This document shows positions 39,373 to 47,550 of a DNA stretch of 50,353 bases, piece after piece. Below the pieces are notes generated by a model. The model was not told the origin of the DNA. It was given only the letters and a program-made list of their open reading frames with translations, and did no database searches. Origin of the DNA: Nitrospirota bacterium (lineage in GTDB: Bacteria; JACPQY01); assembly GCA_016180645.1 (NCBI GenBank), contig JACPAV010000047.1:1-50353 (forward strand), in the 5' to 3' direction. The translations under genes were made by a program, and so were the position numbers. Every line of letters begins with the position of its first letter. Position 1 is the stretch's first letter.

Positions 39373-40526
39373 AAAAAGCTGCCATCCTCGGTTCGACCGG
39401 CTCGATCGGAACCCAGACGCTCGACGTCATCCGCGGCCACCCTGATCGATTCGACGTGGTCGGCCTCTCGGCCGCCGGATCGAGCCCGGAGAAGCTCGCC
39501 GCGCAAGTTCGCGAATTCCATCCGGGCATCGTCGCGGTCCCATCCCCGGCCGCGGAGAAAGAATTGCGGAAGCATCTCAAGGGGTTCGCCTGTCGCATCG
39601 ATTCGGGGAAGGGTAGCTTGGATCGGCTGGCCGGCTCGGCCGAAGCGGACGTCGTCGTTTCCGCCATCTCCGGATCGAGCGGTCTTCCGCCCACTCTCGC
39701 GGCCGTCAAGGCCGGGAAAACGGTTCTCTTGGCCAACAAGGAAAGCATCGTCATGGGAGGAGAGCTCTTCATGCGACTGGCGCGCGAATCCGGCGCAAGA
39801 ATTATTCCGATTGACAGCGAACACAACGCCATCTTTCAGTGCATCGATGGGAAGCCCTCCTCCCAGGTTCTCAGCCTCACGATTACGGCTTCCGGCGGGC
39901 CCTTTCTCCGGACTTCGCTGAAGAGCCTTTCACGGGTTACGCCCACGAAGGCGCTGAAGCACCCCGTCTGGCGGATGGGTCGAAAAATCAGCATTGATTC
40001 CGCCACGCTGATGAACAAGGCGCTGGAGCTGGTGGAGACCCGCTGGCTTTTCGATGTGGCGGCGGACCGGCTGCGCGTTCTGGTGCATCCCCAGAGCATT
40101 GTTCATGCCGTGGTGGAGTGCGTGGACACCGCCGCGTTCGCTCTGATGGCCCTTCCAGACATGAAAGTGCCCATCGCCTATGCCCTCGCGTGGCCGGACC
40201 GATTGCCGATGACGCTCCCGCGGTTGGACCTCGCGCGGCTGGAGTCCCTCACGTTCTTCGAACCCGACCCCAAGCGCTTCCCCTCGATTCCGCTGGCCTA
40301 TGAAGTCCTCCGCGCGGGGAACGGCTCGCAGGTGGTGATGAACGCGGCAAACGAAGTCGCCGTTCACGCGTTCCTCGATCGCAAAATCCCGTTCCCGGCG
40401 ATCACGCGCACCGTCTCGGGCACGCTGGACAAAGTCACGGGAAGCCGGATTGAAAATGTAAGCGACATTTTTGAAGTGGACCGCCGCGCGCGCGAGACGG
40501 CCCAAGGGATGTGCCATGCTCATTAG
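39369..40526 (+). CDS. dxr: 1-deoxy-D-xylulose 5-phosphate reductoisomerase
   Basis: Dxr (IspC) catalyses the second step of the non-mevalonate isoprenoid pathway, making the precursors for UppS. GTG start at 39369 overlaps the uppS stop. 385 residues. KKAAILGSTGSIGTQTLDVI binds NADPH, VLLANKESIVMGGELF and IPIDSEHNAIFQC carry the metal-binding Asp and Glu, and ASGGPFL, SIDSATLMNKALELVE and HPQSIVHAVVE complete the signature. cdsA, often found between uppS and dxr, is missing. Overlaps rseP by 11 bases. Confidence 0.96.
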   Translation: MKKAAILGSTGSIGTQTLDVIRGHPDRFDVVGLSAAGSSPEKLAAQVREFHPGIVAVPSPAAEKELRKHLKGFACRIDSGKGSLDRLAGSAEADVVVSAISGSSGLPPTLAAVKAGKTVLLANKESIVMGGELFMRLARESGARIIPIDSEHNAIFQCIDGKPSSQVLSLTITASGGPFLRTSLKSLSRVTPTKALKHPVWRMGRKISIDSATLMNKALELVETRWLFDVAADRLRVLVHPQSIVHAVVECVDTAAFALMALPDMKVPIAYALAWPDRLPMTLPRLDLARLESLTFFEPDPKRFPSIPLAYEVLRAGNGSQVVMNAANEVAVHAFLDRKIPFPAITRTVSGTLDKVTGSRIENVSDIFEVDRRARETAQGMCHAH

Positions 40527-42081
40527 CATTATCGGAGCGATTCTCCTCCTCGGACTCGTCATCTTCGGACATGAATTGTCCCATTTCCTGGTGGCCAAAC
40601 TCTTCCGGGTGAAAGTCCTGAAGTTTTCCATCGGGTTTGGTCCTTCACTCTGGCGGAAGCAGATCGGGGAAACGGAGTACCAGGTCGCGGCCCTCCCTCT
40701 GGGCGGGTTCGTCAAGATGCAGGGCGAAACCGCGGAAGAGAAGGACCAGGACCCCCGGAGCTACCTGAACAAACCGATTTTCCAACGGGCCATGATCGTC
40801 GTGGCGGGGCCGGTGGGGAACCTCATTCTCCCTGTCGTAGCCCTCAGCTTCATGTATATGGTCGGCGTTTCCGAAGTTACTCCTCGAATCCAGCGCGTGG
40901 AGCCGATGACCTTCGCGGCCAAGAAGGGCCTCCGCGCGGGCGACGTCATTCGCCACGTGGATGGCCAGCCCGTGCGCACGTGGACGGAGGTCGAGGAAAA
41001 GGTCCCGGAGAAAGGACACGTCACGCTTGTCGTTGAGCGGAGCGGGCAACGGGTCGGCTACCCCATCCCGGTGGATGAGTTCAAGCACCTCAGCCCGTAT
41101 CCCTACGAACCGCTCCTGGCGGTGCGACGTGGATCTCCGGCGGAGAGCGTAGGGTTTCGGAACAGCGACCGGGCGGCCAAGGTCGGCTCAACCGAAGTGA
41201 AGACATGGGAGGAATTTGCCGCCGCTCTCCACGGCACAACCTACCCCTTGGTCGTCACGGTGGATCGTGAGGGGAAGACGGTGGAGGTTCAACTGAAGAC
41301 CGCCCAGGAGATGGCCGGCATCGAACAACCGGAGCTCTACATAGCCCAAGTCATGCCCGGTTCGCCTGCCGAGAAGGCCGGAATCAAGCCCTACGACAAG
41401 ATCATCGAGTTCGGAAAGGTCCCTGTCTATCGGTGGAGCCAACTCGTGGAGTACATTCAGAAAAGTGAGGGCAAGAAGATCAGCCTGACTCTCCTCCGCG
41501 GCGGGGAAGAGCTCCAGATTCCCGTGGACGTCGCCTCGGCGAGGATCGAGGAACCGACGGGCGACGCCAAGACCGTGGGGCGCATCGGGATTCAGCCGCT
41601 GATCTCTCTCGCCGCGCCGGAAACCGCGGTCATCCGATCGGGACCGTTCAAGAGCCTTGTGCTCGGCGCCCGGAAGACGGCCGAGATTACGATTCTGCAC
41701 GTGAAGGTGATGGCCAATCTCATCCGGGGAAAAGTATCCATGAAAAACATCGGCGGTCCGATCCTGATCATCAAGGCCGCCTCGTCCTCCGCACGGGAAG
41801 GCCTCAAGCCGTATCTCATGATGCTTTCGTTTATCAGCGTCGGTCTCGCCATCATCAATTTGTTCCCCATTCCTCTCCTGGACGGCGGACAGATGCTCCT
41901 CCTCAGCATCGAGGCCATCCGGCGCCGGCCGCTCAGCCTGCGGGCGCTCGAGATCGTGCAGCACGCGGGATTGGTACTTCTTCTCAGCATGATGGTCTTC
42001 GCGTTCTACAACGATGTCATGCGGGATCGGGACACGCTCACGGCTTTCTTCCGCCGGTTTCTCGACTTCTTCAAAGGGTGA
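40516..42081 (+). CDS. rseP: Site-2 intramembrane metalloprotease, RseP family
   Basis: A membrane zinc protease that cuts transmembrane segments, typically of anti-sigma factors. 521 residues, about 70 more than E. coli RseP. GHELSHFLVAKLF is the HExxH zinc site in the first helix, FPIPLLDGGQ the second metal-binding motif. Between them I see three PDZ-like domains rather than two: about residues 115-185, 195-265 (degenerate, SPAESVGFRNSDRAA) and 272-345 (PGSPAEKAGIKPYDKIIEF). The last helix is near 480-500. No sigma or anti-sigma gene is nearby. Confidence 0.94.
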   Translation: MLISIIGAILLLGLVIFGHELSHFLVAKLFRVKVLKFSIGFGPSLWRKQIGETEYQVAALPLGGFVKMQGETAEEKDQDPRSYLNKPIFQRAMIVVAGPVGNLILPVVALSFMYMVGVSEVTPRIQRVEPMTFAAKKGLRAGDVIRHVDGQPVRTWTEVEEKVPEKGHVTLVVERSGQRVGYPIPVDEFKHLSPYPYEPLLAVRRGSPAESVGFRNSDRAAKVGSTEVKTWEEFAAALHGTTYPLVVTVDREGKTVEVQLKTAQEMAGIEQPELYIAQVMPGSPAEKAGIKPYDKIIEFGKVPVYRWSQLVEYIQKSEGKKISLTLLRGGEELQIPVDVASARIEEPTGDAKTVGRIGIQPLISLAAPETAVIRSGPFKSLVLGARKTAEITILHVKVMANLIRGKVSMKNIGGPILIIKAASSSAREGLKPYLMMLSFISVGLAIINLFPIPLLDGGQMLLLSIEAIRRRPLSLRALEIVQHAGLVLLLSMMVFAFYNDVMRDRDTLTAFFRRFLDFFKG

Positions 42082-42094
42082 TTCCTACGCCTCT

Positions 42095-42120
42095 GAGATT
42101 TCAAATTTGAAATCTCAAAT
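42095..42120. repeat. Perfect 22-bp palindrome between rseP and the methyltransferase
   Basis: 42095-42116 is its own complement (arms GAGATTTCAAA), followed by AAAT. A near-identical copy lies at 34684-34705. It ends five bases before the next start codon. Confidence 0.85.
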
Positions 42121-42124
42121 CTCC

Positions 42125-43033
42125 ATGGGGGAGGGGAGGTGTTTCATCTGTGGCGGTGTGAGTCGGATCTTTTGGAAGGGCGATGAAGCTGCCCTCCATG
42201 ATTGTCGGTCCTGCCGGCTCCTGTATATCTGGCCAAGACCCCCCGGACTTTCAGGCCTGATGCCTGGAGGCTCCCTCCGATCCCGTAGCGGGGCCGCCTG
42301 TAGCAGAGCCTTTAGGCTCTGCCGCTCCGGCGGGCTCCGCGAAGCTCATTCTTTGGACACGTCAAAGTATGTTAGGGACGGCCATCTCCACGTGGCCAAG
42401 TCGGGAGTCTATGGCCGGATTCTGGATCGCATACAAGTTCACAAACGCGGCGGGAGCCTTCTCGATGTCGGCAGTCACGTCGGAGGTTTTCTTTTGTTGG
42501 CCCGCGAGCGCGGATTCAAAGTGACGGGGGTCGAGCCGAGCCTGCCCACCGCTCGCCTGGCCCGCCGGTACGGACGGTTCAAGATCTGGAGCACCACGTT
42601 CGATCGCGCACCCGTCAAAAGCGGCTCCGTGGACGTCCTCACCCTGTTGGACGTGATCGAACATCTCGACGACCCGATTGGCGCGCTGAACCGTGCGGGC
42701 CGGCTCCTGAGAAAACACGGGATCCTTGCCATCAAGACCCCTTCCCTTGCCTACACCCGCCTCAAGCTGGCGATTCTCGACCCCCTTCGTCGGAATGTAC
42801 CCCGCTGGCTCTATCTCGAACCCGGAGGTCACCTACAGTATTTTTCTCCTCGTGCACTTCAAAAGATGCTGAACCGGGCAGGCTTCGAAGTAATGGGTGT
42901 AGAGAGCCTCCCGTATGAGCCGGCAGTCGACGGACGATGGAGATCCCGGGTTCTCAATGCCCTTGCGCGCCCCGGGCACGGCCGCCCTTCTCCGCTGGCA
43001 AGGGACATGCTGTGCCTGGCCGTCAGGCCATGA
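42125..43033 (+). CDS. SAM-dependent methyltransferase with N-terminal zinc-ribbon, carrying a repeat insertion
   Basis: 302 residues. The first 31 hold two CxxC pairs (CFIC at 6-9, CRSC at 27-30), a zinc-ribbon common in sugar-linked methyltransferases. The class I methyltransferase domain follows: GGSLLDVGSHVGGFLLLARE (motif I, SAM binding), VTGVEPS, VDVLTLLDVIEHLDDP and KHGILAIKTPS. The linker, about residues 39-74, is encoded by a palindromic repeat region (42240-42345) and reads as Arg/Ser/Gly-rich low-complexity sequence in frame, replacing the usual tyrosine-rich segment. The gene stays open but may be impaired. The stop overlaps the next start (ATGA). Likely substrate: a sugar of the glycan. 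Confidence 0.75.
   Translation: MGEGRCFICGGVSRIFWKGDEAALHDCRSCRLLYIWPRPPGLSGLMPGGSLRSRSGAACSRAFRLCRSGGLREAHSLDTSKYVRDGHLHVAKSGVYGRILDRIQVHKRGGSLLDVGSHVGGFLLLARERGFKVTGVEPSLPTARLARRYGRFKIWSTTFDRAPVKSGSVDVLTLLDVIEHLDDPIGALNRAGRLLRKHGILAIKTPSLAYTRLKLAILDPLRRNVPRWLYLEPGGHLQYFSPRALQKMLNRAGFEVMGVESLPYEPAVDGRWRSRVLNALARPGHGRPSPLARDMLCLAVRP
42300..42322. repeat. Hairpin inside the methyltransferase gene, same plan as the GTAG-stem family
   Basis: GTAG, then GCAGAGCCT at 42303-42311, a TT loop, and AGGCTCTGC at 42314-42322. It has the same layout as the hairpins at 3511, 3540, 29011 and 29055 but a different arm sequence. It sits within a longer GC-rich repetitive stretch, about 42240-42345. Confidence 0.65.
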
Positions 43034-44190
43034 TGGATATTCTTTTCGTCACGGGAGTCTACCCTCCGCGGATCGGCGGGCCGTCCATCCAAACCCATCG
43101 GCTGGCCCGGCTTTGCCGTCAACGGGGGTGGAACGCCCGCGTGCTGACCTTTGCAGAACGGTCTGCGAAACGGTCGGAGGATGGCATCGAGATCACGACC
43201 ATTCGTGACCCAGGCATCGGCCCGGCCGCGAAGTATGCGGCCTCGGCCGCGGCGCTGGGCCGGATGGTCCGCGAACGCAAGCCGGATTTGTTGGTCCATC
43301 AGACAGGAGTGGACTACCTCACGTTTGTAACCGGGCTGGTGGGCCGGCGCTACCGCGTACCCGTGTTTGTGAAACATGCGGGCGACCTGGCTTGGGAAAG
43401 ATTGACCCGATTCAGCATCAGCGCAGCAACGGGAAAAAAGCCCCTGCACAATTCAGGGTTCCCCGCCCGCGCGTTGATTGCAGTGGAACGGCTGGCCCTC
43501 TCCTTGTGCAGGAAAGTTTGGTCGCTGAGCAACGACCAAACCCGGTTCCTCGAAACCGTCCTCAAGCTCCCTCCAGGGAAGATCTTCACCCACCGGAACC
43601 TGGCGGTGATTCCCGAGATCCCGTCGCACAAACCACATGCCGGCAAGCACCTCCGTCTGCTCACGGTCTCGAGACTCATCCAACGCAAGAATCTGGACGC
43701 CCTGATTCGCGCCGTTCCGCTTCTTCAGGACTCCGGCGTGTCGCTCGATATCGTGGGCGGCGGGTACACAGAAATTGAGATCAAACTTCAGGGCCTGATT
43801 CGGGAGCTGAACCTCGCCGATCGCGTTCGCCTCGCGGGAGAAACCTCTCCCCTCAGGATGGCCGGGCACTATCGAACGGCCGATGTATTCGTCCTCCCCT
43901 CGATCTACGAACATTTCCCCCTCGCGGCCGCCGAGGCCATGGCGTACGGATTGCCGGTGGTCGCGGCTCGCGTCTGGGGAATCGAGGAAGCGGTGCAGGA
44001 GAGCCGGACGGGCCTCCTCGTCGATCAGCCCACTCCGGAGGCCCTGGCAGGCTGCATCAATGACCTCATCCGGCGCCCCAAGCTCGTCTCTCGAATGGGG
44101 CTGGCGGCCGCCGAGCGGGCCAAATGGTTCGACATTCACCGGTACGGCTCGGAGATCCTGGATGAGTATTCAAAGACCGCCCGCCAATGA
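43030..44190 (+). CDS. Family 4 glycosyltransferase
   Basis: 386 residues, GT-B fold. MDILFVTGVYPPRIGGPSIQ is the acceptor-domain start with the Gly-rich loop; ATG 43030 overlaps the methyltransferase stop, and a second ATG follows directly at 43033. LLTVSRLIQRKNLDALIRAV opens the donor domain and YEHFPLAAAEAMAYGLPVVA carries an intact E-x7-E motif. Basic residues around AATGKKPLHN suggest membrane contact. It starts a plus-strand set of two GT4s and one GT2. Specificity unknown. Confidence 0.89.
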   Translation: MMDILFVTGVYPPRIGGPSIQTHRLARLCRQRGWNARVLTFAERSAKRSEDGIEITTIRDPGIGPAAKYAASAAALGRMVRERKPDLLVHQTGVDYLTFVTGLVGRRYRVPVFVKHAGDLAWERLTRFSISAATGKKPLHNSGFPARALIAVERLALSLCRKVWSLSNDQTRFLETVLKLPPGKIFTHRNLAVIPEIPSHKPHAGKHLRLLTVSRLIQRKNLDALIRAVPLLQDSGVSLDIVGGGYTEIEIKLQGLIRELNLADRVRLAGETSPLRMAGHYRTADVFVLPSIYEHFPLAAAEAMAYGLPVVAARVWGIEEAVQESRTGLLVDQPTPEALAGCINDLIRRPKLVSRMGLAAAERAKWFDIHRYGSEILDEYSKTARQ

Positions 44191-44203
44191 AAGAGGGGCC
44201 ATC

Positions 44204-44262
44204 CCCGAGAAGTCACCCCCTCCCTTCCCCTCCCCCCTCGAGGGCGAGGGTGTGGGCGGGGA
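44204..44262. repeat. Dispersed C/G-tract repeat, second copy
   Basis: C-rich run (CACCCCCTCCCTTCCCCTCC) followed by CTCGAG and a G-rich run. Read in frame it gives SPPPFPSPLEGEG, like the repeat at 7313-7407. It fills the gap between two GT4 genes. Confidence 0.75.
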
Positions 44263-44299
44263 GGCGCTTTGGATGGATGTGTTCGGGAAAGGATCCAAA

Positions 44300-45454
44300 A
44301 TGCGGGTTCTAATGATCAGCCGAGATGCGCGACTCGCCGAGCGAGGAGATTTGAATGACGTCCAATTGCGACACATTGCCTATGCGAGCCGCGTCGATCG
44401 CATGGACATTCTTGTGGGGGCATCCGGTGCGCGCACACCTTCATTCGCTTTGGATGCCAAAGTGAGCGTCCATCCCGTGGTCCCCGGATCGCCGCTGGCC
44501 TTTCCGGCCGCCGCCCTCGCACGCTGGAGGGCCGTGAGCGGAAAACTTCGACCCGATGTAATCACCGCGCAGGACCCCTTTGTGGCGGGATGGGCCGGCC
44601 TCGCACTTGCAAAATGGCTCCATGTTCCTCTCAACGTCCAGGTCCACTCCGATCAATTGGACAACCCGTATTATCTGCGTGAGGCGGCCCTCAACCGGGT
44701 CCAGAATCGTCTCGCGAAAACGGTGCTGAAGCGTGCCCAAACCATCCGGGTGGTCAACCGCCGCACGATGGAGCAATGCCGGGCGTTGGGCATGCCCGAC
44801 AGGCGCTGCCTCTACATTCCGCTTGTATTCGGGCTTGAGCCGTTCTTCGCGGCGCGCGCAGGGGGCAGCGCAAGGAAGAGCCTTCTGGGGAGATTGTCGA
44901 AGACCTGCGGGCTCATTCTGTTTGCCGGACGGTTGAGCTGGGAAAAAGGGTGGGACGTTTTTCTCGAATCGATGAGAGAACTTTCAAAAGAAAAGACGGC
45001 CGTCAAAGCGGTCTTTGTGGGGAGTGGACCGGACGCTCCGAAAGCCGCGCGGCTTGCAAGTCGATGGGGTCTCGAAGATTCGGTTCAATTCCTCGGCTGG
45101 AGGCCCTACGGAAAACTCCCAGGCTACTACGCGGCGGCCGATGTCTGCGTGGTGCCGTCTTGGCACGAAGGGTTCGGGCGATCGACACTCGAAGCCCAGG
45201 CCGCCGGGCGCGCGGTGATTGCGACGGCCACCGCCGGGACGGCGGATCTCATTCGCGCAGGACGTACGGGCATCGTTATCCCCGTGGGAGATGCCTCGGC
45301 CTTGAGCGGCGCCATCCGAGAACTTCTTGCCGATGCCGATGGGCGCGCCCGCGTTGGCGAACTCGCCCGGAAAGAGGCGCGGGAGCGATGGTCAGACTAC
45401 GATCTGCCGGGGGAACTCGCCGCCATGTTTGAAAAGACCGCAGCGATGCGATAG
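44300..45454 (+). CDS. Family 4 glycosyltransferase
   Basis: 384 residues from ATG 44300, with AAAGGA six bases upstream; the frame is open further back only through the dispersed repeat. MRVLMISRDARLAERGD and ITAQDPFVAGWAGLALAKWL are in the acceptor domain. LILFAGRLSWEKGWDVFLES, AVFVGSGPDAPKA and HEGFGRSTLEAQAAGRAVIA (intact E-x7-E) define the donor domain. Related to glycosyltransferases of exopolysaccharide loci. Precedes a GT2 gene by nine bases. Confidence 0.89.
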   Translation: MRVLMISRDARLAERGDLNDVQLRHIAYASRVDRMDILVGASGARTPSFALDAKVSVHPVVPGSPLAFPAAALARWRAVSGKLRPDVITAQDPFVAGWAGLALAKWLHVPLNVQVHSDQLDNPYYLREAALNRVQNRLAKTVLKRAQTIRVVNRRTMEQCRALGMPDRRCLYIPLVFGLEPFFAARAGGSARKSLLGRLSKTCGLILFAGRLSWEKGWDVFLESMRELSKEKTAVKAVFVGSGPDAPKAARLASRWGLEDSVQFLGWRPYGKLPGYYAAADVCVVPSWHEGFGRSTLEAQAAGRAVIATATAGTADLIRAGRTGIVIPVGDASALSGAIRELLADADGRARVGELARKEARERWSDYDLPGELAAMFEKTAAMR

Positions 45455-45463
45455 AAGCGCCGG

Positions 45464-46177
45464 ATGTCCACTCTCGATTCCCCCAAGCTCACGATCATCG
45501 TACCCGTCTACAACGAAGAGAACACCGTGGATGCGCTCCTTGAGAAACTCGCCTTGGTGGAGCTCGGATTCCCGCGGGAGGTTCTCGTCGTGGATGATGC
45601 TTCCACCGACTCCACCCCGATGAAGCTTGCGCCTTGGTCATCCAAGAATACCCTCCCGGTCCGGGTACTGCGACACGCTAAAAATCGAGGAAAAGGCGCC
45701 GCCGTTCGAACTGCCATTGCGGAATCCAAAGGCCACATCGTCATCATTCTAGACGCCGATCTCGAATACGACCCGGCCGAGATCCCGAAGCTCATCGCAC
45801 CGATCCTCGACGGCAAGGCCGATGTTGTCTACGGCAATCGCTTTCACGGCGGCCCGCAGCGCGTCGTCTATTTCTGGCACTACCTGGGTAACCGGCTGCT
45901 CACGTTCCTGGCGGACGTCCTCACCAACACGAATCTCCGGGACATGGAGACGGGATACAAAGCGTTCAGGGGCGAACTCCTGCGCGGTCTTAGACTCCGT
46001 TCCGACACATTTGCCTTCGAGCCGGAAGTCACGATGAAAGTGGCCAAGCGGCGTTGCCGGATGTACGAAATCCCGATTTCCTACTACGGCCGGACGTACG
46101 CGGAAGGAAAGAAAATCACCTGGAAGGACGGCGTCATCCACCTCCTCTGCATGGTCTGGTTCCGCTTTTTCGACTGA
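45464..46177 (+). CDS. Family 2 glycosyltransferase (DPM1-like, no membrane helices)
   Basis: 237 residues, close to the length of bare dolichol/polyprenyl-phosphate mannosyl- or glucosyl-transferases. LTIIVPVYNEENTVDALLEK, VVDDASTDST, HAKNRGKGAAVRTAI and IILDADLEYDPAEIPKL (DxD) form the active site; GNRFHGG and YKAFRGELL are also family marks. Unlike the tandem pair at 14168 and 15166 it lacks C-terminal helices. It could load a sugar onto polyprenyl phosphate for the membrane transferase encoded at 48326. Confidence 0.9.
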   Translation: MSTLDSPKLTIIVPVYNEENTVDALLEKLALVELGFPREVLVVDDASTDSTPMKLAPWSSKNTLPVRVLRHAKNRGKGAAVRTAIAESKGHIVIILDADLEYDPAEIPKLIAPILDGKADVVYGNRFHGGPQRVVYFWHYLGNRLLTFLADVLTNTNLRDMETGYKAFRGELLRGLRLRSDTFAFEPEVTMKVAKRRCRMYEIPISYYGRTYAEGKKITWKDGVIHLLCMVWFRFFD

Positions 46178-46185
46178 AAAGAGAA

Positions 46186-46734
46186 CTACTTCGCGAAAAT
46201 ATCTGAGTGGTTGACTGACAAGGAAGGAAATACCGACGAATTCGCCGTGCCGGTTGTAAAGCTTCCCTTGAGATTGTAACCGGCATTCTCCCACACCAAC
46301 ACTTCAATCGACCGCGCCTCCGGGTCAACGATCCAGTACTCCTTGACGCCGTACTTGAAGTAGAGCTTTTTTTTCGCAACCCTGTCCCTCTCAGAGTGTT
46401 CCGGCGAAATGATCTCCACAACGATGTCCGGGGCCCCGCGAACATACTTCTCTTGAATAATCTTCACTCTATTCTTTTCAACGGCTAGGACATCAGGCTG
46501 GACGACGTCTTCATCGGAGAGGTAGACATCGATGGGGGAGAAGAAGACCACGCCTTGCCCTGTTTTCTCCACCTGATCAACGAAGCTCATGGCGATCTTC
46601 TTCGCTATGTGCTGGTGCTTGGTTGTTGGTGCTGGTGTCATGTGTAATCCCCCGTCGATAATCTCGTACCGCTTGCCCTCCGGAAGCGAGCAGTAATCCT
46701 CATAGTTGAACCGGACCTGCGCCATCACGCTCAT
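46186..46734 (-). CDS. Uma2-family (DUF820) restriction-endonuclease-fold protein
   Basis: 182 residues. FNYEDYCSLPEGKRYEIIDG is the usual start, KHQHIAKKIAMSFVDQV the second helix, and VVQPDVLAVEK with IVVEIISPEHSERDRVAKKK the PD-(D/E)xK-type core. YFKYGVKEYWIVDPEARSIE is diagnostic of Uma2 proteins. These are abundant in cyanobacteria, Deinococcus, Chloroflexi and various candidate phyla; their function is unclear, though nuclease activity is predicted. Single gene, convergent with the upstream GT2. Confidence 0.9.
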   Translation of the reverse strand: MSVMAQVRFNYEDYCSLPEGKRYEIIDGGLHMTPAPTTKHQHIAKKIAMSFVDQVEKTGQGVVFFSPIDVYLSDEDVVQPDVLAVEKNRVKIIQEKYVRGAPDIVVEIISPEHSERDRVAKKKLYFKYGVKEYWIVDPEARSIEVLVWENAGYNLKGSFTTGTANSSVFPSLSVNHSDIFAK

Positions 46735-46839
46735 CGCACTCTCATCATACCCCCCAGCAACGGGTTTTCAAGGTTTCGACCCGTACACAAGAAGCCGCCA
46801 TGTCGGATTAGGGCCCCAAGCGGGATGTTTCGTGAAGCC

Positions 46840-46848
46840 TGTGATAAT
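46840..46848 (+). promoter_or_regulatory. Extended -10 box for the nucleotidyltransferase cassette
   Basis: TG at 46840-46841, one base, then GATAAT at 46843-46848. GTG 46857 is eight bases after the box, so the transcript would be leaderless. Confidence 0.5.
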
Positions 46849-46856
46849 CTTTGAGC

Positions 46857-47372
46857 GTGGCCGAGGGAGATCTCCTTCGCATTTTCGGCGCACTGGAACG
46901 GGCGCGGGTCCGATATCTTGTGGTCGGAGGGGTAGCGGTTGTCCTGCACGGACACCCTCGCTTCACGGCAGACTTGGATCTCTTCATCGACCTTGAACCC
47001 GGAAACGTGCGCCCGGCCCTCCATGCGCTTGCCGGCCTGGGCTTCCGTCCCCGCTTACCCGTGTCAGCCGACGAGTTTGCCGACCCGGGTAAACGGCGTC
47101 AGTGGATCGCGGAGAAGTCGTTGCGGGTTTTCTCGCTCTGGAGTCCTGACATGCCGGTCACGGAGGTCGATCTTTTCGTGGAGGAACCATTCCCGTTCGA
47201 CGCAGCGTATTCGCGGGGCGTGCCCGTGAAGATTGGGAAAGTTGCACTGAAAGTGATGGGTTTGGAGGATCTGATCACCCTCAAACGCGAAGCCGGAAGG
47301 CCGCAGGATCTTGCGGATCTCGACGCTTTGGAAGAGATTTTCAGGCTTCGGAGGAATGCACCCGATGACTGA
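46857..47372 (+). CDS. MNT-like nucleotidyltransferase (DUF6036/AbiEii-type fold)
   Basis: 171 residues from GTG 46857 (TTG 46851 would add two). RYLVVGGVAVVLHGHPRFTADLDLFID has the GG...DxD pattern of minimal nucleotidyltransferases, with a third acidic residue in VTEVDLFVEE. KVALKVMGLEDLITLKREAGR is typical of the family's end. Such proteins often pair with a small partner in toxin-antitoxin-like units; here the next gene overlaps by eight bases. Which partner is toxic, if any, cannot be told from sequence. Confidence 0.8.
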   Translation: MAEGDLLRIFGALERARVRYLVVGGVAVVLHGHPRFTADLDLFIDLEPGNVRPALHALAGLGFRPRLPVSADEFADPGKRRQWIAEKSLRVFSLWSPDMPVTEVDLFVEEPFPFDAAYSRGVPVKIGKVALKVMGLEDLITLKREAGRPQDLADLDALEEIFRLRRNAPDD

Positions 47373-47550
47373 GCGCGAACGGGACGACGGCTGGACCCGT
47401 CATCGACGCGAACAGCAGGAAGCCTGGCTCAGGCTCACATACGAGCAGAGGCTGGAATGGTTGGAAGACGCCAAACGCTTCTGCACGCTCGCCATCCGGG
47501 CGGCCGCTCCTCGCACAAAGCTGAGGGTCAGGAACGACCCCAGGTCCTGA
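47365..47550 (+). CDS. Small conserved-looking partner protein of the nucleotidyltransferase
   Basis: 61 residues: TERERDDGWTRHRREQQEAW, then LRLTYEQRLEWLEDAKRF, an amphipathic helical pattern that I have seen in short proteins beside nucleotidyltransferase-like genes. Highly charged, no membrane segment. ATG 47365 overlaps the upstream gene by eight bases; an in-frame ATG at 47356 is possible. Its 3' end overlaps the convergent GT2 by 23 bases. Function unknown; an antitoxin or toxin role is inference. Confidence 0.65.
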   Translation: MTERERDDGWTRHRREQQEAWLRLTYEQRLEWLEDAKRFCTLAIRAAAPRTKLRVRNDPRS

